From assembly GCA_903925435.1 (NCBI GenBank), contig CAIYFF010000094.1:1-7148 (forward strand): 7,148 bases of DNA. The letters run 5' to 3'. The position numbers and the translations under genes are program-made. Position 1 is the first letter of the stretch, and each line of letters starts with the position of its first letter. The notes beneath the pieces are model-generated. The model searched no databases and was not told the DNA's origin. It saw only the letters and a program-made list of their open reading frames with translations. This DNA is from an uncultured Planctomycetota bacterium (GTDB lineage Bacteria; Planctomycetota; UBA1135; UBA2386). Below are positions 1 through 6,618 of this stretch, piece by piece.

Positions 1-741
1 AACGACAACTGCGCCAACGCCACGGTGGTCACCGCGGGCACGAGCATCGCCTACACGACTGTTGGCGCGACGCCGGGCAGCGCGTTCGCATGCGTCCCGT
101 CCGCAAGCAATGACGTGTGGTTCCGCTACAACGCGCTCGCGACCGGCGCGCACACGTTCGCAACGTGCTCGGCGACGCGCACGTTCGACACGGTGCTCGA
201 AGTGTTCTCTGGCGCGTGCGCGTCACTGACTTCGATCGGCTGCATCGACGACAGCTGCACCACCGGCTCTTCGGTGACGGCGACGCTCACTGCGGGCCAG
301 AGCTACCTCATCCACGTGGGCGGCTACAACGCGGCGACGGGGGCCTTCGACCTCAACATCGTGGCGCCAGCCGTCGCGCGCGACGAATGCGCCACCGCGA
401 CGCCGATCACGCTCGGCACGTCGGCGGTGTTCAACAACACCGGAGCCACGACCTCGGCCACGCCTGCGTGGACGTGCGCCACCGGCGGCAACGATCTGTG
501 GTTCACCTTCACCGCGAACTGCACGGCGCCCACCACGTTCTCGACGTGCACGGCATCGCGCACGATCGACACGGTGATGTCGGTCTACAGCGGCACGTGC
601 GCGGCATTGACGTTGCTCGGCTGCAACGACGACAGCACCTGCGGACTCGGCAGCCAAGTGACGGCCAACCTCGTGTCGGGCCAGACCTACTACGTGCGCG
701 TAGGCGGCTTCAGCAACGCGGCGGGCAACTTCCAGATCGTC
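1..741 (+). repeat. Two tandem copies of a ~127-codon protein module
   Basis: Copy 1 spans about 1-366 and copy 2 about 379-741. Landmarks recur in the same order and at nearly constant spacing: NDVWF starts at base 109 and NDLWF at 490 (127 codons apart), and the GQSY/GQTY motifs are 128 codons apart. The copies are diverged at both DNA and protein level, so this is an old domain duplication and not a recent DNA repeat. Since the window opens exactly at the start of a module, more copies may lie upstream. Confidence 0.85.
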
Positions 742-1104
742 GCCCAATGCGGCACCGGCTTGGGCTCGATGGCCACGACGGCGACGCGTTGCGGCCCCGC
801 CAACCTCACGGTGGCAGGCAGCCCCAACATCTTCGGCACGCTGAACTGCTCCGTGACCGGCGCCACCGGCCTGCCGTTCGTCGGCTACGGCTTCAACCTG
901 ACGACCACCGCGTTCTGCGGTTGCACGATCGGCCACAACTGGGAAGGTTCGTTCTTCGGCAGCGCCGTGAACCTGACGATCCCGTGCGATCCGTTCTTCA
1001 TCGGCCTGCAGTTCGGCCTGCAAGGCCTCGACCTCGGCGGCACGGGTGGCTGCGCATCGCCGCAATTGACGGTGACGGACACCGTCGTCGTGACGATCGG
1101 CTAG
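1..1104 (+). CDS. Secreted cysteine-rich repeat protein, 3' part (5' end outside window)
   Basis: The reading frame is open from the first base, so the start and any signal peptide lie upstream; 367 residues are visible. Residues 1-122 and 127-247 are two copies of a roughly 127-residue module, each opening with NDNCANA or RDECATA, followed by NDVWFRY/NDLWFTF, a TC-SATR-x-DTV stretch, a YSGTC-type segment, GC-x-DDS, and GQ-x-Y-x-x-x-VGG near the end. The layout resembles the beta-sandwich, PPC-like extracellular repeats of planctomycete proteins. Residues 248-367 form a different C-terminal module rich in Gly, Thr and Cys, ending CDPFFIGLQFGLQG...VTIG. Similar ends occur on many secreted proteins of some marine planctomycetes, from memory and not searched. 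Recurring cysteines suggest disulfides and an extracytoplasmic location. No catalytic motif is visible; a surface or adhesion role is inference. The stop TAG shares a CTAG with the convergent hydrolase gene. Confidence 0.85.
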   Translation, partial: NDNCANATVVTAGTSIAYTTVGATPGSAFACVPSASNDVWFRYNALATGAHTFATCSATRTFDTVLEVFSGACASLTSIGCIDDSCTTGSSVTATLTAGQSYLIHVGGYNAATGAFDLNIVAPAVARDECATATPITLGTSAVFNNTGATTSATPAWTCATGGNDLWFTFTANCTAPTTFSTCTASRTIDTVMSVYSGTCAALTLLGCNDDSTCGLGSQVTANLVSGQTYYVRVGGFSNAAGNFQIVAQCGTGLGSMATTATRCGPANLTVAGSPNIFGTLNCSVTGATGLPFVGYGFNLTTTAFCGCTIGHNWEGSFFGSAVNLTIPCDPFFIGLQFGLQGLDLGGTGGCASPQLTVTDTVVVTIG

Positions 1105-1946
1105 TTCGAGAACCGGCCGTTCTTCAAGAACGCGAGCACGCAGCGGATCGTCTCGTCCGACGAAGCGATCCGCGTGTGCCCGAGCGGCAGCACGATGCGA
1201 TCTGCGGCGCCTTCCAAAGTCGCCTCCGCTGCCGTCACGGTGCCATCGTTGGGGCCGCCGACCAACGAGCGATTGCCCGGCTCGATGTGACCGACGATCA
1301 CGCCGCTGCGATCGCGGTGCGGTATCGACTGCGCATGGATCGCATCGCCTGGGCTCAGCTGCATCGCAGCGCCGCTGCCCATGAGGAATGGGAAGATCCA
1401 CCAGCGTTTGCGCAAGTCGCACAGCGCAGCGCCGCGATGCGGCACCGCGATGTAGACGCACGCAAAGGGCTCGAGCGATGGCCTGCGACGCATCGCTTCT
1501 TGTGCGACGAGTCCGCCCATCGAATGGCCGACGAACGCTATGCGCGCGTCAGCGCCCCACCGAGCGCGAATGATGTCCACCTCACGAGCGAGCGACTCCG
1601 CAGCATCTTCGATCGTCGTGGTCGTGCTCGAGTAACCGAGGTTGTGCGTTTCATAACCATGCGCGCGCAACGCCCGCTCGAGCCGCCACAATGCCCACGG
1701 CGAGCGCCAGAGGCCGTGTTGCATGACGACGACGCTGGGCCCATCGGCCGTCGATGCGCACAGCGCTGGTTCGACGGTGACGCCGCCCAGATTCCACGCA
1801 ACATCGAACGGCGCCGACGGCGGCATCCCGCAGAGGATCGCGGCGCAATAACCGAGCGATGCTGCAAGCAACCCAACCTTCGCCGCGCGCAGCGCCCTTC
1901 GCCCGCGATGGCGAACGAGGACCCCGGCAACGTCGGGCTCAGGCAT
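1101..1946 (-). CDS. Membrane-anchored alpha/beta hydrolase, lipase/esterase-like
   Basis: 281 residues from ATG at 1946. After a basic start (VRHRGRRALR, 11-20) a single hydrophobic segment at about 21-40 suggests a signal anchor with the enzyme domain outside the cytoplasm. The alpha/beta hydrolase landmarks are in order: oxyanion-type HG at 77-78 (VVMQHGLW), nucleophile elbow GHSMGG at 140-145 with Ser142, a probable acid Asp234 in GGPNDGTV, and His257 in LPLGHTRI. The pattern resembles PGAP1/triacylglycerol-lipase-like esterases; the substrate is not evident. The frame stays open upstream to an ATG at 2159, but that stretch lies inside miaE and reads as Arg/Ser-rich shadow sequence, so the start at 1946 is preferred. 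The start overlaps the miaE stop by 8 nt (ATGCCTGA), with only a weak GGCGG upstream, pointing to translational coupling. It is the last gene of the unit. Confidence 0.85.
   Translation of the reverse strand: MPEPDVAGVLVRHRGRRALRAAKVGLLAASLGYCAAILCGMPPSAPFDVAWNLGGVTVEPALCASTADGPSVVVMQHGLWRSPWALWRLERALRAHGYETHNLGYSSTTTTIEDAAESLAREVDIIRARWGADARIAFVGHSMGGLVAQEAMRRRPSLEPFACVYIAVPHRGAALCDLRKRWWIFPFLMGSGAAMQLSPGDAIHAQSIPHRDRSGVIVGHIEPGNRSLVGGPNDGTVTAAEATLEGAADRIVLPLGHTRIASSDETIRCVLAFLKNGRFSN
1104..1132. terminator. Possible bidirectional hairpin at the convergent gene ends (weak)
   Basis: Two inverted repeats follow directly on the plus-strand stop: GTTCGAGAAC at 1104-1113 and CGTTCTTCAAGAACG at 1118-1132. 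The second can fold into a 6-bp stem with a 3-nt loop. AGAAC at 1109-1113 can also pair with GTTCT at 1119-1123. There is no T-tract on either strand, and the sequence encodes the last residues of the minus-strand hydrolase, so it could be coincidental. It is listed because no other terminator candidate lies between the two convergent genes. Confidence 0.2.
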
Positions 1947-2574
1947 AGCCGCCGTGGCCGGAATGCAGACGGATCTCGTCGTCGGCCATCTCGATTGCAT
2001 CGCGCTCCTTCTGCACGAGCTTGCCAAAGCGCAACAGCACCGTCGCGGAGTCGGCGCACGCCGTGGCGATGTCGAGGTAGACAGTGCGATGCCGACCTTC
2101 GGCCTCGACGAGATCGAGGTAGAACGCGCTCGCCTCGGGATCGCGGTCCCGCAACGCATTGCCTAGCGCCTCCATCCGTTCGTGCGAACGAGCTTCGATC
2201 AGCGACGAGACGATCAACTCATCCACGAGGCGCTCTGGCATCGTCGATGCGACCACGGACTTCAACCGGTCGGCATAGCGACTCGGCGGCTGGGTCGAGA
2301 ACTCGATGCCGCGCTGCTCCAAGAGACGCAGCGTGCGTTCGAAGTGCACCAACTCCTCGCGCGCAAGGCACGACAACGCGCGCTGGATCCACGCGTCCTT
2401 CTTCGTGCTGAACAGAAACCGCATCGCGGCAGCAGCCGCCTTCTTCTCCAAGTGCGCCTGCTCGACCAGCAGAGCAGGCAGGCAATCCATGGCAGCAGCG
2501 ACCCAGCCCGCAGGAGTGCCCGACATCAGCGAGCACGTGGCGTGGAGGCGCGAGAGTTCGACAGAAGAGGTCAC
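1939..2574 (-). CDS. miaE: MiaE-like tRNA-(ms2io6A) hydroxylase, non-haem di-iron
   Basis: MiaE hydroxylates the isopentenyl side chain of ms2i6A at position 37 of tRNAs reading UNN codons, using O2 and a di-iron site; it is cytosolic. With a GTG start at 2574 the protein has 211 residues, near the usual bacterial length. Expected ligand motifs lie in a mainly helical protein: Glu38 (VEQAHLEKKAA), E-x-x-H at 74-77 (REELVHFERTL), Glu127 (IEARSHER) and E-x-x-H at 159-162 (EAEGRH). The N-terminal GTPAGWV aligns with the CPTPQAWI of proteobacterial MiaE. The start is uncertain. The frame is open to a GTG at 2622, but codons between 2622 and 2575 have poor GC3 and read unlike the family. An ATG at 2526 would remove the first helix. 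No in-frame start has a well-spaced Shine-Dalgarno; GGAG lies only 2 nt before 2574. A MiaE-like di-iron protein with another substrate is possible. Confidence 0.85.
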   Translation of the reverse strand: MTSSVELSRLHATCSLMSGTPAGWVAAAMDCLPALLVEQAHLEKKAAAAAMRFLFSTKKDAWIQRALSCLAREELVHFERTLRLLEQRGIEFSTQPPSRYADRLKSVVASTMPERLVDELIVSSLIEARSHERMEALGNALRDRDPEASAFYLDLVEAEGRHRTVYLDIATACADSATVLLRFGKLVQKERDAIEMADDEIRLHSGHGGYA

Positions 2575-2641
2575 AACTCCACGATGGCAGCAACGCGCAG
2601 GACTGTCCACAGCCCCACCCACGCGACGGCGTCAGTTGCGG
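2575..2641 (-). other. Short gap between the cytochrome gene and miaE
   Basis: This stretch separates the cytochrome stop (TGA at 2644-2642) from the preferred miaE start. It contains a G-rich run on the minus strand (GGGTGGGGCTGTG) and two in-frame GTG codons at 2622 and 2610 that could be alternative miaE starts. No convincing terminator hairpin or promoter was seen, which agrees with read-through from the upstream gene. Confidence 0.5.
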
Positions 2642-5182
2642 TCAGCGAGGCTGCAGTTCTGCCGCAGGCCACGGTGCGGTCCTGCCTTCGTGCTGCTTGC
2701 GCAGGCGAGCAACATCCTCCGGCGCGATGCAGGCGGCCCGCGGAGCGAACCTGCGGCGCACGTAGCTCAACGCAGCGGCGAGGTCGGAATCACTGAGGTG
2801 CGCTTGCGGCGTCATCTCGCCTTCGAACGCAACTCCGGCGGCCCGCAACGGACCGCGCAGGCCGTGGAGGGCGATCTTGATCAGAATCTCGCCGTCGCCA
2901 GCAACCCACTCCGACCCAGCGAGCGGCGGCGCAAGACCCGCCAGACCCTGCCCGTCCGACTGGTGGCACGCAGCGCAGTAGGCTCCATAGACTCGCGAGC
3001 CCGCAACAACACGCGCGCGTTCCGCATCGGTCAAGTCCTCGTCCGAGGCAGAGGCAACGGCGGGAGCCACGGCTCGGATCTCGATGCTGGCGAGGATGCG
3101 TTGGAGCAACGGCACGATCTCCTTGCGCCCGGTGCGCTGCATCGCAGCAAGCGCCGGCGGAGTCGCTGCGAACACAAAACGTCCACGCGCCTTCTCCAGG
3201 TCTGCGGGGATGTCCGCACAAAAACCCGCGAGCGCTTCCCGCTGGAGTTCAGGTTGCATCGCAGCGGCCACGGCATCGAGCAGGGACTGCTGTGCAACGG
3301 CATCCTGCGAGGCGGCGACTTGCCGCGACAACGTGAACACGGACTTGCCTGCCTCGATGCGCGCCTTGGCGAAGATGCGACGCAGGAGGTCTGATTCGCG
3401 ACCGCGCGCACTCGAGGCGATTTGTGCGATCAGCATGGCATCGTCGCCTGCAACCGCCGCCAGGTCCGCAAGCAGGTCCTCGGCCCGCTGGCGGCCCTTG
3501 CCTGCGACGTCGCCCAACGTCAGAGCCAACTGCCAACGCACGCAGCGCGGCGCGCTTTCGACCATGCGCTCTGCGTGCGCAAACAACACGCGATCGCCAT
3601 CCGACATCGGCGCTGCGCAATAACGCAACGCGAACGCGAGCAAGCCTGCGTCCTCCGCATGGAGCGCGATGCGCAGATCGTCGGACGACAACGCCGCCAA
3701 TCCGTCGAGCGCACCGATGGCATGCAGCGACGAAGGAGCCTGCCGTTGCCGAACCAAGGCGCGAAGCCCATCGATCGCAGTTCGATCTTGCCGCTGCACC
3801 AACAGCTGTTGCGCGAGGTCGCGACGAACTCCGTCTCGTTCGGTCAATGCGGCGACGAGTTGGAGCGTCGACGCAGATTCGAGCGGCGCGTCGGCGCGCG
3901 CACGCGACCCCTCCGATGCGATGCGCCAGATGCGGCCCTTGCCGATCGGTTGCTCCAGCTTTCGGTCTTGGATCTGTTGCCGCAGGAACGTCGTGACGAA
4001 GTTCTTGTGCTGGATCACGCCTCGTCGCATGTCGACGACATACAACGCGCCATCGGGCCCTTGCGTCAGGTTGACCGGCCGGAAGCGTTCGTCCGCCGCA
4101 GCCAAGAACTCCGCGCCGTCGTAGCAGTTGATGGCCTGCATCTCGCCGTCGACATCGCGCAGCCGGAAGCGACGGACGAGATTGCCCGCAGGCTCGCAGA
4201 CGAACACATCGCCGTCGCAGCCGTCTAGCGCATCGCCGCGGTAGACCAACGGCGCGCACACTGCGGTGTGTCGTTGAAGCCAACCGTCGCGCAGCATCCC
4301 ATCGCGGCCGCCGCGATTGACGCCAGGCGTCGGATGCGCCGGAAACACACGCGGATCGGGCGCGAGCTTGAAGTTCATGCCAACGCCGATTCGCACCGGA
4401 TCCTTGCGCGCGGCATAGCGACGCGGCACGAGGTCGCAGCGCAGCCAATCCTCGTTGTAGTTGAAGTAGAGCCGCCCGCGATCGTCGTGCGCGATGCCCC
4501 ACTGACCCGCAAGCGCGGTGCGCTCGACATCGAACGCGATGCCAGACTCGTTGCGCCGCCACGCGAGAACGCGCGCGTCGTCCGCGAGGTGGATGCGATT
4601 GTCGAAACTCCACAGCAGCCCGTTGCCGCTGTGCTCGGGATTGGCGAGCCCGCTGTCGAGCCCATCGCAGATGGGGATCGAGCGATCCGCAACGAGATCG
4701 CCGTCGCGATCCTCGACCCAGAGAATCTGCGGCGGCGCGATCACGAGCGCTCCGCCTTGCAGCGGCAGCACGCTGCGCGGCAGCACGAGGCCAGAGAGGA
4801 ACGTCTTCGCTTCGTCCATGCGCCCGTCGCCGTCGCGATCGAACAGGACGCGGATGCGCCCGTCGGGCCGCAATTCGTCGCTGCCATCGACGTCGCGCAT
4901 GTAGGAGCGCATCTCGACGACCCACATGCGGCCCGCGGCGTCGAACACTGCCTGTACCGGCTCCTCGACCAGCGGCTCGCTCGCCACGAGTTGCGCCTCG
5001 AACCCTGCTTGCAAACGGAGCGCAGCGATCGACTCGTCCATCGACAGCGCGCGCGCCTCGGGGACCGGCGTGCCCAGGGGCAACACGGCGCGGTCTTCTG
5101 CGGCGCGATCCCCTTGCTGCGCGCGAATCGACGCAACGAGGCAAGGAGACGCAAGCAGCAGAAGAACCCGAAGCCAACTCAT
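2642..5182 (-). CDS. PVC-type secreted dehydrogenase with C-terminal cytochrome c
   Basis: 846 residues. Sec signal peptide MSWLRVLLLLASPCLVASIRA, cleaved about residue 21. Residues about 50-425 match the planctomycete/Verrucomicrobia membrane-bound dehydrogenase N-terminal type (sorbosone-dehydrogenase-like beta-propeller, DUF7133/TIGR02604 style): EF-hand-like DRDGDGRMDE at 116-125, HSGNGLLWSFD at 184-194, GGRDGMLRDGWL at 291-302, PLVYRGDAL at 311-319, CEPAGNLVRR at 329-338, and NLTQGPDGALYVVDMRRGVIQ at 371-391. Residues about 430-710 are Ala/Leu-rich helices, HEAT-like. The C-terminal domain (about 720-815) has haem motif CAACH at 736-740 and a probable axial Met790 in GEMTPQ, followed by HLSDSDLAAALSYVRR. 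It likely oxidises a sugar or polyol in the periplasm and passes electrons to its own haem c. The ATG overlaps the upstream stop as ATGA, with GGAGG 9 nt before it. The frame stays open to 5338, but that part lies inside the upstream gene and lacks a signal peptide. Confidence 0.92.
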   Translation of the reverse strand: MSWLRVLLLLASPCLVASIRAQQGDRAAEDRAVLPLGTPVPEARALSMDESIAALRLQAGFEAQLVASEPLVEEPVQAVFDAAGRMWVVEMRSYMRDVDGSDELRPDGRIRVLFDRDGDGRMDEAKTFLSGLVLPRSVLPLQGGALVIAPPQILWVEDRDGDLVADRSIPICDGLDSGLANPEHSGNGLLWSFDNRIHLADDARVLAWRRNESGIAFDVERTALAGQWGIAHDDRGRLYFNYNEDWLRCDLVPRRYAARKDPVRIGVGMNFKLAPDPRVFPAHPTPGVNRGGRDGMLRDGWLQRHTAVCAPLVYRGDALDGCDGDVFVCEPAGNLVRRFRLRDVDGEMQAINCYDGAEFLAAADERFRPVNLTQGPDGALYVVDMRRGVIQHKNFVTTFLRQQIQDRKLEQPIGKGRIWRIASEGSRARADAPLESASTLQLVAALTERDGVRRDLAQQLLVQRQDRTAIDGLRALVRQRQAPSSLHAIGALDGLAALSSDDLRIALHAEDAGLLAFALRYCAAPMSDGDRVLFAHAERMVESAPRCVRWQLALTLGDVAGKGRQRAEDLLADLAAVAGDDAMLIAQIASSARGRESDLLRRIFAKARIEAGKSVFTLSRQVAASQDAVAQQSLLDAVAAAMQPELQREALAGFCADIPADLEKARGRFVFAATPPALAAMQRTGRKEIVPLLQRILASIEIRAVAPAVASASDEDLTDAERARVVAGSRVYGAYCAACHQSDGQGLAGLAPPLAGSEWVAGDGEILIKIALHGLRGPLRAAGVAFEGEMTPQAHLSDSDLAAALSYVRRRFAPRAACIAPEDVARLRKQHEGRTAPWPAAELQPR

Positions 5183-6618
5183 CGCGTGACGCCTCCGTGC
5201 ATCAGTCCGTAGCCTGCGCGGTAATCGCGGCGCGGATGACGGCTCGCGTCCGAGACCGGCAGCAGCGAGGCGCCGACCCTCACCTCTGCATCCGAACGCA
5301 CGCCGTTGTCGCGCAGGTGCTTGGCCATGGCTTCCCACTCATGCGCGAGCATCGGCTCGCTCGAGAGGGCTTCGTCGCATTTCGCCAGCGAATGCGCACT
5401 GCCAGCTCGCAACGAAGCGTCGCCAAGATGGCACAGCGCGGCGCTGAGATGTCCCTGCAGCACATCGGCCGCCAGCATCGATGGATCGGCATGCCGCACC
5501 GCTTCGACGAAGTTGGCGCAATGGTCGCCGCGCCCTTCGAACGCAGCGATGCGCTTATTGCCTTGGTCCTGCGCGTAGCCGCCGTAGTAGCTCGTGATCA
5601 CCACGTCGCCACGTTCGCAATGCAGCACGAGGCCGATGCGCGCGCCCGCGAACGAATCCATCTCCTCGCTCCCCGAACGCGACGGCAAGCCGCGCACCTC
5701 GAACAGGATCGGCGCGCGATCGCTCGCGCACAGGACCAGCTGCGTGTTCGGCGTGTCGCCCTCGTCGTCGTAGCCCAGCCTGCCACCGATCGACACCACA
5801 CGCTTGGGCAACGCGTCGAGCCCCACGGCCATGCGGCAGAGGTCCATCTGGTGCACGCCTTGGTTGCCGAGATCGCCGTTGCCGAAGTCGCGTTGCCAGT
5901 GCCAGTCGTAGTGGAACTGCAATCGACGCACATCCTGCGCCGGCGCTGGCCCGAGCCACCGGTCGTAGTCGACGGAAGCAGGAGGACGCTGCGGGCCACT
6001 TGCCTTGCCAATGCTCTTCCGACGCTTGTAGCAAAGGCCGCGCGCGAGCCTGATCGCGCCGAGTTCGCCGCTTTGCGCGAATGCGATCGCATCCTGCACC
6101 CCGCGGTGGCTGCGGCACTGCGTTCCGCATGCGGCGACGCGACGGTGACGCGCCGCAGAGGCAACGAGTTGCGCACCCTCCCACACGTCGTGGCTGACGG
6201 GCTTCTCGACATACACATCGAGCCCACGCTCCATCGCCAGGACGCCGTGCAACGTGTGCCAGTGGTTTGGCGACGCGATCACGACGGCGTCGACCGCGCC
6301 GCTCTCCATCATCGCCACGGCATCCGAGAATCGACGCGGCGTCTCGCCGTGCTTGCCACAGGCAACTGCAGCGCGATCGAGCACGGCAGAATCCACATCG
6401 CACAACGCATCGATGCTCGCGTGCTTGCACGAACGAAACATCGAGAGCAACTCCGAGCCTCGGCCGTTGAGGCCGACAAATCCCAAGCGCACCCGCTCGT
6501 TCGCGCCGAAGATGCGACCTCGGCTTGCGGCAGAGGAGCACGCGCTGGCGCCGATCGCCGCGAGCGACGACAGCAAGAAGGACCTCCGCGTCGGAGTCGC
6601 AGTTGGGATACGCGCCAT
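5179..6618 (-). CDS. Tat-exported Gfo/Idh/MocA family NAD(P)-dependent oxidoreductase
   Basis: 479 residues from ATG at 6618. A twin-arginine signal, TRRSFLLSSLAAIGASAC (10-27), ends in Ala-Ser-Ala-Cys27, so a Tat lipoprotein is possible, though Ala at -3 is a weak lipobox. The Rossmann fold starts with VRLGFVGLNGRG (43-54; Gly46, Gly49, Gly52). Next come VIASPNHWH (113-121) and the family hallmark EKP (138-140, Lys139). The second half has the sugar-dehydrogenase-type motif GDLGNQGVHQMDLCRM (248-263) with His256 and Asp259, the usual catalytic or substrate-binding region. Family members oxidise, reduce or epimerise sugars and inositols; the substrate here is unknown. Like Zymomonas glucose-fructose oxidoreductase, a Tat-exported member would have to fold with its cofactor before export. 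It is the first gene of the unit and overlaps the cytochrome gene by ATGA. The C-terminal extension after about 440 is not recognised. Confidence 0.93.
   Translation of the reverse strand: MARIPTATPTRRSFLLSSLAAIGASACSSAASRGRIFGANERVRLGFVGLNGRGSELLSMFRSCKHASIDALCDVDSAVLDRAAVACGKHGETPRRFSDAVAMMESGAVDAVVIASPNHWHTLHGVLAMERGLDVYVEKPVSHDVWEGAQLVASAARHRRVAACGTQCRSHRGVQDAIAFAQSGELGAIRLARGLCYKRRKSIGKASGPQRPPASVDYDRWLGPAPAQDVRRLQFHYDWHWQRDFGNGDLGNQGVHQMDLCRMAVGLDALPKRVVSIGGRLGYDDEGDTPNTQLVLCASDRAPILFEVRGLPSRSGSEEMDSFAGARIGLVLHCERGDVVITSYYGGYAQDQGNKRIAAFEGRGDHCANFVEAVRHADPSMLAADVLQGHLSAALCHLGDASLRAGSAHSLAKCDEALSSEPMLAHEWEAMAKHLRDNGVRSDAEVRVGASLLPVSDASRHPRRDYRAGYGLMHGGVTR
5192..5196 (-). promoter_or_regulatory. 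Shine-Dalgarno GGAGG for the cytochrome gene, inside the upstream gene
   Basis: On the minus strand GGAGG occupies 5196-5192, nine bases before the ATG at 5182-5180. It lies within the last codons of the oxidoreductase gene (His-Gly-Gly-Val-Thr-Arg-stop). It is the best ribosome binding site seen in the window and decides the cytochrome start in favour of 5182. Together with the ATGA overlap it indicates that both proteins are made from one mRNA. Confidence 0.75.

Larger units (their letters stand above)
1101..6618 (-). other. Four-gene transcription unit: oxidoreductase, cytochrome, miaE, hydrolase
   Basis: All four genes run on the minus strand with tight joints: ATGA overlap at 5179-5182, a gap of 19-115 nt depending on the miaE start, and an 8-nt overlap (ATGCCTGA) at 1939-1946. 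No internal terminator or strong promoter was seen. Co-transcription is inferred from spacing only. The unit mixes two exported redox proteins with a cytosolic tRNA-modifying enzyme and a membrane-anchored hydrolase. Confidence 0.6.

Noticed and set aside
1947..2159. N-terminal extension of the hydrolase to the ATG at 2159
   Set aside because: The added 71 residues are low-complexity Arg/Ser/Thr sequence lying entirely in miaE in another frame; starting at 1946 puts the basic and hydrophobic anchor near the N-terminus.
117..2411. A 764-codon open frame on the plus strand crossing the repeat gene, the hydrolase and miaE
   Set aside because: Its product is dominated by Arg, His and Ala, has no domain, and lies over two well-supported minus-strand genes and a plus-strand gene in another frame. 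This is typical GC-rich shadow sequence.
2575..2622. GTG start at 2622 for miaE
   Set aside because: The 16 added residues have low GC3 and do not look like MiaE N-termini, and no ribosome binding site precedes it. It is not fully excluded, since the chosen GTG at 2574 also lacks a well-placed site.
3249..5177. A 642-codon minus-strand open frame overlapping the cytochrome gene
   Set aside because: It is the +1/+2 shadow of a protein with clear family motifs and a CAACH haem site; its own translation is Arg/Ala repeats without motifs.
5183..5338. N-terminal extension of the cytochrome protein to 5338
   Set aside because: It overlaps the conserved end of the oxidoreductase, would bury the Sec signal peptide, and ignores the GGAGG nine bases before the ATG at 5182.
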